Assembly: GCA_022376925.1 (NCBI GenBank)
Contig: JAIOJX010000032.1
Span: 295,730,897 to 295,794,896, forward strand
Direction of reading: 5' to 3'
DNA length: 64,000 nucleotides
DNA from: Tragulus kanchil
Lineage: Eukaryota; Chordata; Mammalia; Artiodactyla; Tragulidae
Shown here: piece by piece, positions 1-10,519 of the stretch
Position numbering within the stretch: position 1 is the first letter of the stretch
Layout: every line of letters starts with the position of its first letter
Program-made: the position numbers and the translations under genes
The notes under the pieces: model-generated
Told to the model about the DNA's origin: nothing
Database searches by the model: none
Seen by the model: the letters and a program-made list of their open reading frames with translations, nothing else

Positions 1-1086
1 TGCTGCGGTGGTCTAGTGTCCCATGTTGGAACAGGGGAGTGAACGCCTGCCTTGTGGGGGCCTCAGCCAACAGAGAAGCAGAAAGAGCTAGTAATATGAT
101 TAATATTATTATTAACATCCATGTGTCCTTTAGAAGTGCCTTCTCTCTTCCTCTTGGGATCCTTTCTCACTTCAATCTATTCCACCTCTCCTTCCTGATG
201 GAAATGTCCCACTGACATTTAAGCAGGTTTAAATTGCTCCCATTAAAAAAAAAAAAAAAACTGCTTTGGCCAAAAAGCTTCTCACAGCTACCACTCTCTT
301 TCTCCTCCCCTTCAAAGCCAAACTACTGGAAAAGCTGTCTACACCCACCCTCTCCCTTTCCTCACCTCCCACTCTTTCCAGTCTGGCTTCCACCCTCATC
401 AGTCCCCCGAAACAGCTTTCACCAATGTGGTCAGCGATCTCTGCAGAACTGAACTGAGGCCGGAGAGCGGGAGGCTGGCCCGACCCCACTCAGGACACTG
501 GCCATGGGAGCAGCGACAGGAGATGGTGACCATTGGCATTACCTGGGGTCATGAGCGGGAACCGCAGAGGATAGAACAGAACTTCTGCACCATTCCAGAA
601 AGAACAGTGAGCCTTGAGTTCTGGTAATGTGAGTCCTACCTCCTTAAATTCATGACTCCGAGCTCCTTGCCCTCATTCATTCAATCTTGACTGAGAACAA
701 CATGAGCCGGCCCTGAAGTGGACACTCAGGTTACACTTTGAAGGACCCAGATGTGGTCTCTGCCCTCATAGAGCTGCCCATCTCTTTGGGGGTATGGGGG
801 TGGGGATTAGTCAAAGAGTCATGAAAACACACAATGGCAACCTTGACGTATTATAGAGGGAAAATACACAGTATGGAATGGTGGGATGTGATCTTGCTGG
901 AAGGAAGGCCTGGAAGGAGATTTCGAGGTGGAGATCAGATGGATGGGTAGGAATGAGCTAGTCCAGGCAGAAGGAGGAGGAAGAGGAGATTAAAAGTATT
1001 GGGGAAAAACAACACAATATGGAAAGCACGTGTCTTCCAGTTTTTAAAAATTCATTCATTTTAAAACAGCATTGGCAGAAAGGGAC

Positions 1087-1212
1087 TTTCCTGGTATTCC
1101 AGGGGTTAAGACGGCATTTTCGAAGCAAGGGGTCAGGGTCTGATCCCTGTGTCAGGGAACTAGATCCCACATGCTGTGAGGTGCATCCAAAAAAGTATAA
1201 AAAGAAAAAATA
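1087..1212 (+). mobile_element. tRNA-Glu-derived SINE, short form (first copy)
   Basis: The degraded SINE head (GGACTTTCCTGGTATTCCAG), the B-box-like GGTCTGATCCCTG, the GGGAACTAGATCCCACATG block and an A-rich tail identify a short ruminant/CHR-type SINE. The same element recurs at 2236-2361 in the second copy of block 1. The subfamily cannot be assigned by eye. Confidence 0.75.
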
Positions 1213-2235
1213 AAGCACTGGAGGAAAGGAGTAAGGGCAATTTTCCCCTCAGAAACAAGGGAATTCCCCTCTTCCCCAGACACTGGGAGTGGTTGGGGGA
1301 AGAGGGGTGAGGTGTGCTGGATAGAAATTAGACTTTTATCTCTGCCTCATAGACTTCGTGCCATGGCCTTCTCCTGCCTAAATTGCTCCCATTAAAAAAA
1401 AAAAAAAAACTGCTTTGGCCAAAAAGCTTCTCACAGCTACCACTCTCTTTCTCCTCCCCTTCAAAGCCAAACTACTGGAAAAGCTGTCTACACCCACCCT
1501 CTCCCTTTCCTCACCTCCCACTCTTTCCAGTCTGGCTTCCACCCTCATCAGTCCCCCGAAACAGCTTTCACCAATGTGGTCAGCGATCTCTGCAGAACTG
1601 AACTGAGGCCGGAGAGCGGGAGGCTGGCCCGACCCCACTCAGGACACTGGCCATGGGAGCAGCGACAGGAGATGGTGACCATTGGCATTACCTGGGGTCA
1701 TGAGCGGGAACCGCAGAGGATAGAACAGAACTTCTGCACCATTCCAGAAAGAACAGTGAGCCTTGAGTTCTGGTAATGTGAGTCCTACCTCCTTAAATTC
1801 ATGACTCCGAGCTCCTTGCCCTCATTCATTCAATCTTGACTGAGAACAACATGAGCCGGCCCTGAAGTGGACACTCAGGTTACACTTTGAAGGACCCAGA
1901 TGTGGTCTCTGCCCTCATAGAGCTGCCCATCTCTTTGGGGGTATGGGGGTGGGGATTAGTCAAAGAGTCATGAAAACACACAATGGCAACCTTGACGTAT
2001 TATAGAGGGAAAATACACAGTATGGAATGGTGGGATGTGATCTTGCTGGAAGGAAGGCCTGGAAGGAGATTTCGAGGTGGAGATCAGATGGATGGGTAGG
2101 AATGAGCTAGTCCAGGCAGAAGGAGGAGGAAGAGGAGATTAAAAGTATTGGGGAAAAACAACACAATATGGAAAGCACGTGTCTTCCAGTTTTTAAAAAT
2201 TCATTCATTTTAAAACAGCATTGGCAGAAAGGGAC

Positions 2236-2361
2236 TTTCCTGGTATTCCAGGGGTTAAGACGGCATTTTCGAAGCAAGGGGTCAGGGTCTGATCCCTGTG
2301 TCAGGGAACTAGATCCCACATGCTGTGAGGTGCATCCAAAAAAGTATAAAAAGAAAAAATA
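2236..2361 (+). mobile_element. tRNA-Glu-derived SINE, short form (second copy)
   Basis: This is the block-1 repeat of the SINE at 1087-1212. It is the same insertion seen twice, not an independent one. Confidence 0.72.
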
Positions 2362-2754
2362 AAGCACTGGAGGAAAGGAGTAAGGGCAATTTTCCCCTCA
2401 GAAACAAGGGAATTCCCCTCTTCCCCAGACACTGGGAGTGGTTGGGGGAAGAGGGGTGAGGTGTGCTGGATAGAAATTAGACTTTTATCTCTGCCTCATA
2501 GACTTCGTGCCATGGCCTTCTCCTGCCTCTTGGCCCCTGGGCCCCCATGCGACTAACTCCTTTTATTCGCTTTGCTCCCAGGGCTGTGTGCTCCATGGCC
2601 TGGCTCCTCCTATAAGCTGGATGGAGGTGCTCCACAGGGTTCCACGCACACCTCACTCTCATCTCTACTCGCTTCTTCCTTGACATTGTCTCCCAGTTTT
2701 ATAGAGTCTGACTCCCAACACATCTGCAGACGCAGAACCCTCTCTCCCAGGTTT

Positions 2755-2889
2755 CTTGGGGGATGTTTTGTTCTGTTTGTAGCCGTACCACTCGGCATAA
2801 AGGCTCTTAGTTCCCTAGTCAGGGATCGAACCTGTACCCTCTGTAGTGGAAGCTCAGAATGTTCAACACTGGACCGCCAGGGAAGTCCC
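2755..2889 (-). mobile_element. tRNA-Glu-derived SINE, short form
   Basis: Read on the minus strand, it starts with GGGACTTCCCTGGCGGTCCA and continues to GGTTCGATCCCTGACTAGGG, the A- and B-box portions of a CHR/tRNA-Glu SINE. The tail is degraded. Confidence 0.75.
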
Positions 2890-3014
2890 AAGATCCAGGT
2901 TTATAGTTTCATTTACTCCATGGTCATCTCCACGCAGACACCTTGCCACCATGTCAAACACGGTGGGTTGTAAGTCTCACTTTGTTGAAAGGAATATAGA
3001 CACAAATTTTTTTT

Positions 3015-3345
3015 TAAGTTTTTTTAAATTTTATTTATTTATTTATTGGCTCTTCTGGGTTTTCACTGCTGCTACAGGCTCTTCTCTAGTTGCAGGGAGT
3101 GGGGTGTTGCAGTGACTTCTCTTTTTGCGGAACTCAGCCTCGAGGGCACACAGGCTTCAGTAGTTGTGGCACACAGGCTCAATAGTTGCAGCTCCAAGAC
3201 TCTAAAGCACAGGCTCCATAGTTGTGATTCATGGGCCCAGTTGCCCCACAGCACATGGGATCTCCCCAGATCAGGGATTGAACCCGTGTCTCCTGCACTG
3301 GCAGGTGAACTATTCACCATTGAGCCGTTACAGAGGAAGCCCTGT
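3015..3345 (-). mobile_element. CHR-2-like SINE
   Basis: On the plus strand this begins with a TTTATTTATT tail and runs through the typical antisense body (CTCTTCTCTAGTTGCAGGGA, GGCTTCAGTAGTTGTGGCAC, GGGATTGAACCCGTGTCTCC) to a degraded head GAGGAAGCCC. It is a nearly full-length long-form tRNA-Glu SINE. All open frames here are SINE-derived. Confidence 0.85.
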
Positions 3346-3716
3346 AATGTTACCTTTTTGTCCCAACCATAATTAAAAGAGATCAACTCAGACAATCTTG
3401 AACATAGCTTGAGAATTTGACCTGGACCTCCAGAAACTTGGTTGCAGCTGGTGAGTCATGTATAGCCTTTCTTTACGATAATAAGGAAACTGAAATTAAA
3501 CAAAGAGCTCTGATTAGCTGATTAATCAAGTTGGAGCAAGCTCCCAGTAAAGCTAAATTTAACTGTATCCCAAACTGCAGGCTTCTTCTTTTATGATTTC
3601 TTCCAACTCAGTGTAATTGGATCGTTCATTTTGGGTGCTTGTTAGGTGAGGGGACTATTGCATTTTTCTGTGTATGTGTGAAATTTTTCATAAGAAACAT
3701 CTAAAAAAGAAATAAT
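3346..3716. other. Unassigned non-coding stretch
   Basis: This is moderately AT-rich unique-looking sequence between SINE and microsatellite. I see no open frame with recognisable protein, no CpG cluster and no repeat family that I can name. Confidence 0.4.
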
Positions 3717-3931
3717 TTCTCTCTCTCTCTCAAAAAAAATGATCTTAATTGGATGATTAGCACTTATCTGAACGTAATCCTTAGCCTCCTGGTTTGAGAG
3801 AATTGCCTGAACTCAGGAAATCGTGGACTATGAAACATGTAACTGTGCCTTGAAGTTGCAAATGACATCATCAATGAATTATTTTTCCTTGTGTTTCTTT
3901 CCTTTGTTCTTCTAACCATATGTGTATATAA

Positions 3932-3933
<2 letters not shown>

Positions 3934-3962
<29 letters not shown>
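3934..3962. repeat. (TG)n microsatellite
   Basis: A perfect TG tract of about 14 units follows ATATAAATG and ends in TATGCACTC. A small TC tract lies just upstream at about 3717-3731. The CACACA-derived peptides on the minus strand here (runs of His-Thr) have no coding significance. Confidence 0.95.
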
Positions 3963-3964
<2 letters not shown>

Positions 3965-4374
3965 CACTCTGAGAACTTCTGAGCAGAAGGAAGTGGTTCA
4001 ATCTGCTTGTCTCCGAGCAGCTGTTGGCTTTTAGAATAAAGAAGTAACTGCCTCGTTTCTGATTCAGATGCAATCTGAAATTTGCTTTCATCCACGTCTA
4101 AATTTAAGCGCCTGTCTTCTCCTCCTCTAAAACTTAATCCTCTTCCCCATAATACTGTAGAAAAAAAAAGTTGACTTTACAATGGTGTTTAGGTTAATGA
4201 TGTAAGAGGAATTTAAGTGTTAAGAGCAAGAAACATCAAGGTGAGAATGCAGGCTGGTGTGGAAACCTGATGCAGAGACAGCTGCATATGGTAAGACACT
4301 GTATGGCCTCTCCAGGGCCAAGGTTAGAAAAGCGCAGTTCTAGAGCCTGATGCTGGGGAAAATAGAAGGCAAAA

Positions 4375-4545
4375 GGAGAAGGGGATGACAGAGGGTGAAA
4401 TGGTTGGATGGCGTCACTGAGTCACTGGACATGAGTTTGAGCAGGCTCTGGGAGATGGTGAAGGATGGGGAAGTCTGGCGTGCCACCATCCATGGGGTTG
4501 CAGAGAGTGGACCACAACTGAGCGACTGAACTGGACTGAAAGCCT
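4375..4545 (+). mobile_element. BovB LINE, 5'-truncated 3' end (first copy)
   Basis: The terminal BovB signature is readable in order: GGAGAAGGGGATGACAGAGG, GATGGTTGGATGGCGTCACT, GACATGAGTTTGAGCAGGCT and the end CTGAGCGACTGAACTGGACT. Only about the last 170 bp of the LINE is present, a typical severe 5' truncation. The second copy is at 5535-5705. Confidence 0.85.
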
Positions 4546-5014
4546 AACAGTTATGGGCAGCGTTGTGATACATCTAAGAACTCAGCCGTCCCATTTCTTC
4601 AACCATAACTTTTATTCCTTCCCATACTTTCCCCACACCTAGCTTCATTTTCACAGAAAAAGACAGTCTCTCTTGACCAAATTCTGAACTGTTCAGTATT
4701 ATCAGTTTGCACAGTTCACCCACTTTGTTTAAATTTTTGTTGTGACATAATTTCAAATATACAGAAAACCTATAAGAACAGGTGTTAAGGAACCACCACA
4801 TGGACTTTATCCTGGTCTTCCTTTATTTTCCCTCTCTTTTTCTTTATTGCTAAGTCTTGGTGATTTTATCAATTTTATTATATTAATCTCTACTAATCTA
4901 TATTAATCTCTATTAATCTCAATTTTTAGTTTCCTCTATTTTTTGGTTGACTTTCTCTTTTGCCAATTTATGCTCATTTTTAATATTCCCTTTATTCCAG
5001 CTACTTTTTTTTCT

Positions 5015-5200
5015 TTTTTAAAAATATTGAATATAGTTGATTTACAGTTTTGTGTTAATTTCGGGTGTATAGCAAAATGAATGTTATACATATATCCACT
5101 CATTTTTAGATTCTTTACCAATATAGGCCATTACAGAGTATTGAGTAGAGTTCCCTGTGCTAAATAGTACGTTCTCACTAGTTATTTATTTTTATATATG
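5015..5200 (-). mobile_element. Artiodactyl L1 3' end (first copy)
   Basis: On the plus strand: ATATTGAATATAGTTGATTT, then TCGGGTGTATAGCAAAATGA and GAGTAGAGTTCCCTGTGCTA, the antisense of the ruminant L1 3' untranslated end. It lies inside older L1. The second copy is at 6175-6360. Confidence 0.8.
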
Positions 5201-5534
5201 CTAGTGTGTATATATGAGTTTATTCCTGTTACTTTGGATTTTCTTTGTTCTGTTTCTAGCTACTTAAGGTGGAAAGTTAGACCATCATTCAAAACTTTTC
5301 TTCTTCTGTAATATAAGCATTCAAAACTATCAGACTTTACAATGGTGTTTAGGTTAATGATGTAAGAGGAATTTAAGTGTTAAGAGCAAGAAACATCAAG
5401 GTGAGAATGCAGGCTGGTGTGGAAACCTGATGCAGAGACAGCTGCATATGGTAAGACACTGTATGGCCTCTCCAGGGCCAAGGTTAGAAAAGCGCAGTTC
5501 TAGAGCCTGATGCTGGGGAAAATAGAAGGCAAAA

Positions 5535-5705
5535 GGAGAAGGGGATGACAGAGGGTGAAATGGTTGGATGGCGTCACTGAGTCACTGGACATGAGTTTGA
5601 GCAGGCTCTGGGAGATGGTGAAGGATGGGGAAGTCTGGCGTGCCACCATCCATGGGGTTGCAGAGAGTGGACCACAACTGAGCGACTGAACTGGACTGAA
5701 AGCCT
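5535..5705 (+). mobile_element. BovB LINE 3' end (second copy)
   Basis: This is the block-2 repeat of the BovB fragment at 4375-4545. Confidence 0.8.
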
Positions 5706-6174
5706 AACAGTTATGGGCAGCGTTGTGATACATCTAAGAACTCAGCCGTCCCATTTCTTCAACCATAACTTTTATTCCTTCCCATACTTTCCCCACACCT
5801 AGCTTCATTTTCACAGAAAAAGACAGTCTCTCTTGACCAAATTCTGAACTGTTCAGTATTATCAGTTTGCACAGTTCACCCACTTTGTTTAAATTTTTGT
5901 TGTGACATAATTTCAAATATACAGAAAACCTATAAGAACAGGTGTTAAGGAACCACCACATGGACTTTATCCTGGTCTTCCTTTATTTTCCCTCTCTTTT
6001 TCTTTATTGCTAAGTCTTGGTGATTTTATCAATTTTATTATATTAATCTCTACTAATCTATATTAATCTCTATTAATCTCAATTTTTAGTTTCCTCTATT
6101 TTTTGGTTGACTTTCTCTTTTGCCAATTTATGCTCATTTTTAATATTCCCTTTATTCCAGCTACTTTTTTTTCT

Positions 6175-6360
6175 TTTTTAAAAATATTGAATATAGTTGA
6201 TTTACAGTTTTGTGTTAATTTCGGGTGTATAGCAAAATGAATGTTATACATATATCCACTCATTTTTAGATTCTTTACCAATATAGGCCATTACAGAGTA
6301 TTGAGTAGAGTTCCCTGTGCTAAATAGTACGTTCTCACTAGTTATTTATTTTTATATATG
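6175..6360 (-). mobile_element. Artiodactyl L1 3' end (second copy)
   Basis: This is the block-2 repeat of the L1 end at 5015-5200. Confidence 0.78.
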
Positions 6361-6789
6361 CTAGTGTGTATATATGAGTTTATTCCTGTTACTTTGGATT
6401 TTCTTTGTTCTGTTTCTAGCTACTTAAGGTGGAAAGTTAGACCATCATTCAAAACTTTTCTTCTTCTGTAATATAAGCATTCAAAACTATCAATTTCCCT
6501 CTAGACATAGCTTTAGCTGTATCCCACAGATTATGATGTGTTGTACTCTTTCCATTTAAGATATCCTCAAATTTATCTTATGATTTTTTATCTGACTCAT
6601 GAGTGGATTAGCAGTGTGTTGTTTAATTTCCAAATACTTGGGGCTTTTCTAGATTTCTTTTAGAACATACTCCATAAAATATCAGAACTTTATGTTATGA
6701 TCCAGCATATGATTCATCTCGAGGAATGTTCTATGTGTCCTTGAAAAGAAACATCTGCAATCTGTAGTTATCGGGCATCGTGTTCTAGA

Positions 6790-6960
6790 CACAGATATGG
6801 AGAGAAGGAAGACAGTGTGAAGATACAGGCAAGACAGGCTTCAAAGGGGAACCAACACAGCCAGCACCAGTGGATCACACAGCCAGCCTCCAGCACTGTG
6901 AGAGAATAAATTGTTGTTTAAGACACCCAATGTGAGGTGCTTTGTTTTGGGAGTGCTAGC
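6790..6960 (+). mobile_element. MaLR (MLT1-like) LTR 3' part
   Basis: The sequence contains GGAAGACAGTGTGAAGATAC, CCTCCAGCACTGTGAGAGAA and ATAAATTGTTGTTTAAGACA, the conserved 3' portion of MLT1-type LTRs including the AATAAA-containing segment. The 5' part is missing or unrecognisable. Confidence 0.7.
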
Positions 6961-7009
6961 AAAGTTATATAGTTGCTGAGAGTATGTGTTTAGGATTATT
7001 AAATCTTCT

Positions 7010-7175
7010 TGATGGAGGAGAAGGGGATGACAGGATGAGATGGTTGGATGGCATCACTGACTCTATGGACATAAGTCTGAGCAAACTCTGGGAGATGGTG
7101 AAGGACAGGGAAGCCTAGGGTGCTGTAGTCCGTGGGGTCACAAAGAGTGGGGCACGACTGAGGGACTAAACAACA
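7010..7175 (+). mobile_element. BovB LINE, truncated 3' end
   Basis: GGAGAAGGGGATGACAGGAT, ATGGTTGGATGGCATCACTG and GTAGTCCGTGGGGTCACAAA, ending in GACTGAGGGACTAAACAACA, match the final ~165 bp of BovB. It lies just left of duplication block 3. Confidence 0.82.
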
Positions 7176-7214
7176 ACTTGATGGATTGAATCTTTAATCA
7201 ATATGGAATTTCTC

Positions 7215-7330
7215 TTTGTAATCAATTTATTTTTAATTGGAGGATAATTGCTTTACAATAGTGTGTTGGTTTCTGCCATCCATCAACATGAATTAGCCAT
7301 AGGTATACATACGTCCCCCACCAGCTTTCT
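7215..7330 (-). mobile_element. L1 3' end, artiodactyl type
   Basis: The antisense landmarks are TTAATTGGAGGATAATTGCT, GTGTTGGTTTCTGCCATCCA and AACATGAATTAGCCATAGGT. The second copy is at 8290-8405. Confidence 0.78.
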
Positions 7331-7854
7331 TGTATGTTCTTATTTTTGTTTCTGTTTCATCTTATTATCTGTATTGCATATGCGTAATATATTTTTCCAG
7401 CCTTTTACTTTTGCTTTATCAGTGTCTGTATGTTTAAGACAGCATAGGTTTCGATCACTTGTATTCAGTTTGATCATCTCCACTTTTAAGCAGAAGTGTT
7501 CAACTAATTAATTACAACCAATATAATTATTGCTGCCATGATTTGGTTTAAATCTATCATCTTGCTATTTGTTTTATATTTGTCCTGCCTGTTTTCTGTG
7601 TCTTCAATTAATCAGATACTTTTACTAGTTTATTTTATGTCCTCTGTTTGCTTTTTAGCTCCGTCTTTTTGTATATCATCGGTTTAGCTCTAGGAGATTA
7701 CAGTATATATTCTTAATTCATTACACTCTGCCAAAGCCAAAGACTCCTGTTCAGCAGTGTTTTGGTAAAGTGTTTTGCTGGTAAACTTTGATGGTTATCT
7801 CAAGCTTCTGTGGCAGCATGGTTTATCAGGGATGGTTGCTTTTTTATGTTGGAT

Positions 7855-8240
7855 TCCTAAAAGCACATATTGAAATAGGAGTCAGGCGCAAATGATTTAT
7901 TAAGGAAATGCTCCAGCCAGAGACAAGGAGAAGAATGGGAAAAATAGGCATAGAAAGGGGAGAAGCCAGGAAGAGTATGATTTTTGGCCAAGCCCCAACT
8001 TCAGCCAGATCTGGGGGCAGTTCTCAAGGATAAATTATACCTCATAGTTCATCCCTTCTTAAATAAGGGATCTGGAATCCCATACTCTTGAGCCAGTCGT
8101 AGGCACAGATCCAGAGTGGAGGGGCACACAGACTCCCAGGCAATTCCTGTTCCATTTGTGTGCTGGTGTGCAAAGTGGCCCCATAGCCCAAGGGAGATCC
8201 TCTGAACAATGTCGCAGTTATCAGCCATTGGAAACCCAGG
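7855..8240 (-). mobile_element. Possible ERV/LTR-derived sequence (repeated at 8930-9315)
   Basis: AGGAGTCAGGCGCAAATGAT and TTTATTAAGGAAATGCTCCA read like the antisense of a mammalian LTR with its AATAAA region (TTTATT). The remainder is open in two minus-strand frames of 69-83 codons that I do not recognise. The LTR assignment is tentative, and unique sequence is an alternative. Confidence 0.35.
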
Positions 8241-9359
8241 GATAACAACAACTTGATGGATTGAATCTTTAATCAATATGGAATTTCTCTTTGTAATCAA
8301 TTTATTTTTAATTGGAGGATAATTGCTTTACAATAGTGTGTTGGTTTCTGCCATCCATCAACATGAATTAGCCATAGGTATACATACGTCCCCCACCAGC
8401 TTTCTTGTATGTTCTTATTTTTGTTTCTGTTTCATCTTATTATCTGTATTGCATATGCGTAATATATTTTTCCAGCCTTTTACTTTTGCTTTATCAGTGT
8501 CTGTATGTTTAAGACAGCATAGGTTTCGATCACTTGTATTCAGTTTGATCATCTCCACTTTTAAGCAGAAGTGTTCAACTAATTAATTACAACCAATATA
8601 ATTATTGCTGCCATGATTTGGTTTAAATCTATCATCTTGCTATTTGTTTTATATTTGTCCTGCCTGTTTTCTGTGTCTTCAATTAATCAGATACTTTTAC
8701 TAGTTTATTTTATGTCCTCTGTTTGCTTTTTAGCTCCGTCTTTTTGTATATCATCGGTTTAGCTCTAGGAGATTACAGTATATATTCTTAATTCATTACA
8801 CTCTGCCAAAGCCAAAGACTCCTGTTCAGCAGTGTTTTGGTAAAGTGTTTTGCTGGTAAACTTTGATGGTTATCTCAAGCTTCTGTGGCAGCATGGTTTA
8901 TCAGGGATGGTTGCTTTTTTATGTTGGATTCCTAAAAGCACATATTGAAATAGGAGTCAGGCGCAAATGATTTATTAAGGAAATGCTCCAGCCAGAGACA
9001 AGGAGAAGAATGGGAAAAATAGGCATAGAAAGGGGAGAAGCCAGGAAGAGTATGATTTTTGGCCAAGCCCCAACTTCAGCCAGATCTGGGGGCAGTTCTC
9101 AAGGATAAATTATACCTCATAGTTCATCCCTTCTTAAATAAGGGATCTGGAATCCCATACTCTTGAGCCAGTCGTAGGCACAGATCCAGAGTGGAGGGGC
9201 ACACAGACTCCCAGGCAATTCCTGTTCCATTTGTGTGCTGGTGTGCAAAGTGGCCCCCATAGCCCAAGGGAGATCCTCTGAACAATGTCGCAGTTATCAG
9301 CCATTGGAAACCCAGGGCACGGAAGCTGGAGAATGATGAAACCAAAATGGTGAAAGGGT

Positions 9360-10110
9360 TGAGATTGTGCTTTATAATAAGAAATACATATTTTTTTTTG
9401 CCCCTGTTCCTGGCATAGTGCCCCTAAAATCCTTGAGACTTCCTATTTGATAAAGACACCATAAAGGTATCTTTTTCAAGTTCTGTTACTGAAGTGACTT
9501 GGGAAGCTGCTTGGTCACCTAAGAATGAGCTGGTTGCCAGGAGAACAAAGAGGATTAGAGGATTGGAACTTTGAGTCCCACCTCTTGACCTCCAGGGAAG
9601 GGAGAGGGGCTGGAGATTGCGTTCAGTCACTGGTGGTCCATGGTCTAATCAATCATGCCTAGATAATGAAGCCTTCATATAAATCCCTAAAGGACAGAAT
9701 ATGGAGAGTTTCTGGGCTGATAAACATGGAAATTCAGGATGTGGAAGCTGTGTACCCTCCCCACACACTTGGCCCCCTGCATCTTTTCTATCTGACTCTT
9801 CCTGAGTTATACCCTTTTGAAATATACTGGTGATCTACTAGGTCAAAAGTTTCTTGGGATTCTGAGCTGCTCTAGCAAATTCATGAGCTCCAAGAAGGGA
9901 GCCATAGATGCCTCCAATCTCTAGTGGTTGGCTTGAAACTCAGGTGACAACCTGGAATCATGATTGGTGTCTGGGTAGAGGGGAGTCTTGTAAGATTTAG
10001 CCTTAACCTGTGGTTATCTATCTGTAGGTAGGTAGTAACAAAACTGAGTTGAATTGTAGGACTCACAGGTGATGTGGAAGCATTGCTTGATATTTGGGGA
10101 TAAAAAACAC
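9360..10110 (+). mobile_element. Ancient ERV-type LTR remnant
   Basis: The region shows the order familiar from mammalian ERV LTRs: TCAATCATGCCTAGATAATG, CCTTCATATAAATCCCTAAA, GATAAACATGGAAATTCAGG, TTCCTGAGTTATACCCTTTT, GGTGATCTACTAGGTCAAAA, GCTCTAGCAAATTCATGAGC and GGTGACAACCTGGAATCATG. No retroviral gene frame is attached. I cannot assign a named family reliably. Confidence 0.55.
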
Positions 10111-10335
10111 ATCAGAATTAGAATCAGAATCAGAGGGACTCAAGGGGATATAGGTAAAGCACCAATAGCACTTGCTGTGTTAGGACAGTTATAAACGGAA
10201 GGCCTTGATAAACTTTCAAAGAAAAAAACTACTTTGCATGACTTTAGTAGAATGTCAATTAACACACGATTTCTTTTCAGTGTGTGCCTCTGAGAGCGTA
10301 GTGGGAAATTTCATGGGCCAACCCATTAATATTTC

Positions 10336-10505
10336 TTTTTTTTAGGTCTTCATAGAATCTTTATTTATTTTTTTTTTAAACCTTTATTTTACTTTTAACT
10401 TTTACAGAGTTTTGTTGTTCACAGACATGCATGTTCTCAGATTAGTCACATGTATATCCCTCCCTTCCCTCCCCTCCTGACCATCACACAGCACCCCTGA
10501 AGGAT
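10336..10505 (-). mobile_element. L1 3' end fragment with target-site duplication
   Basis: About 170 bp of antisense L1 3' end (CCTTTATTTTACTTTTAACT, TTTTACAGAGTTTTGTTGTT, GCACCCCTGAAGGATC) is flanked by the direct repeat CCCATTAATATTTC at 10322-10335 and 10506-10519. The 14-bp duplication and T-rich left edge mark a single 5'-truncated retrotransposition. Confidence 0.85.
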
Positions 10506-10519
10506 CCCATTAATATTTC

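Larger units (their letters stand above)
231..2528. repeat. Direct tandem duplication block 1 (unit 1149 bp)
   Basis: Bases 231-1379 recur at 1380-2528 with a constant offset of 1149 and no length change that I could find. The copies abut with no spacer: copy 1 ends ...TTCTCCTGCCT and is followed at once by AAATTGCTCCC, the start of copy 2. Inside are a run of A's, a pyrimidine-rich stretch, about 500 bp of unrecognised sequence and a SINE near the end. The open frames of up to 86 codons match no family I know and are exactly repeated. A real tandem duplication is possible, but sixteen others of the same size in this window make an unmerged overlap more likely. Confidence 0.95.
4173..6492. 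repeat. Direct tandem duplication block 2 (unit 1160 bp)
   Basis: Bases 4173-5332 recur at 5333-6492. The junction reads ...TCAAAACTATCA|GACTTTACAATGG, whereas the second copy continues ...CTATCA|ATTTCCCTC into unique sequence. The unit carries a BovB 3' end, antisense L1 sequence and an L1 3' end, so three unrelated repeats are duplicated together. Confidence 0.95.
4800..7855 (-). mobile_element. Old antisense L1 remnants, interrupted
   Basis: The plus strand shows L1 antisense landmarks in 3'-to-5' order: a TTTCCTCTATTTTTTGGTTG region, then AGCTGTATCCCACAGATTAT and GTGTGTTGTTTAATTTCCAA (about 6515-6635), and ATCATCTTGCTATTTGTTTT (7556 on). The element is broken by an L1 3' end (5015-5200, repeated), a MaLR LTR (6790-6960), a BovB end (7010-7175) and a younger L1 3' end (7215-7330). 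No intact reverse-transcriptase frame remains. Boundaries are approximate. Confidence 0.65.
7169..9318. repeat. Direct tandem duplication block 3 (unit 1075 bp)
   Basis: Bases 7169-8243 recur at 8244-9318. Copy 1 ends ...GGAAACCCAGGG and runs straight into ATAACAACAACTTGATGG. The second copy carries one extra C in a C run (GTGGCCCC versus GTGGCCCCC), changing the offset from 1075 to 1076. Confidence 0.95.

Noticed and set aside
9360..10110. LTR-like region examined for an attached provirus
   Set aside because: No gag, pro, pol or env-like frame or second LTR is present nearby; it is at most a solitary, decayed LTR.
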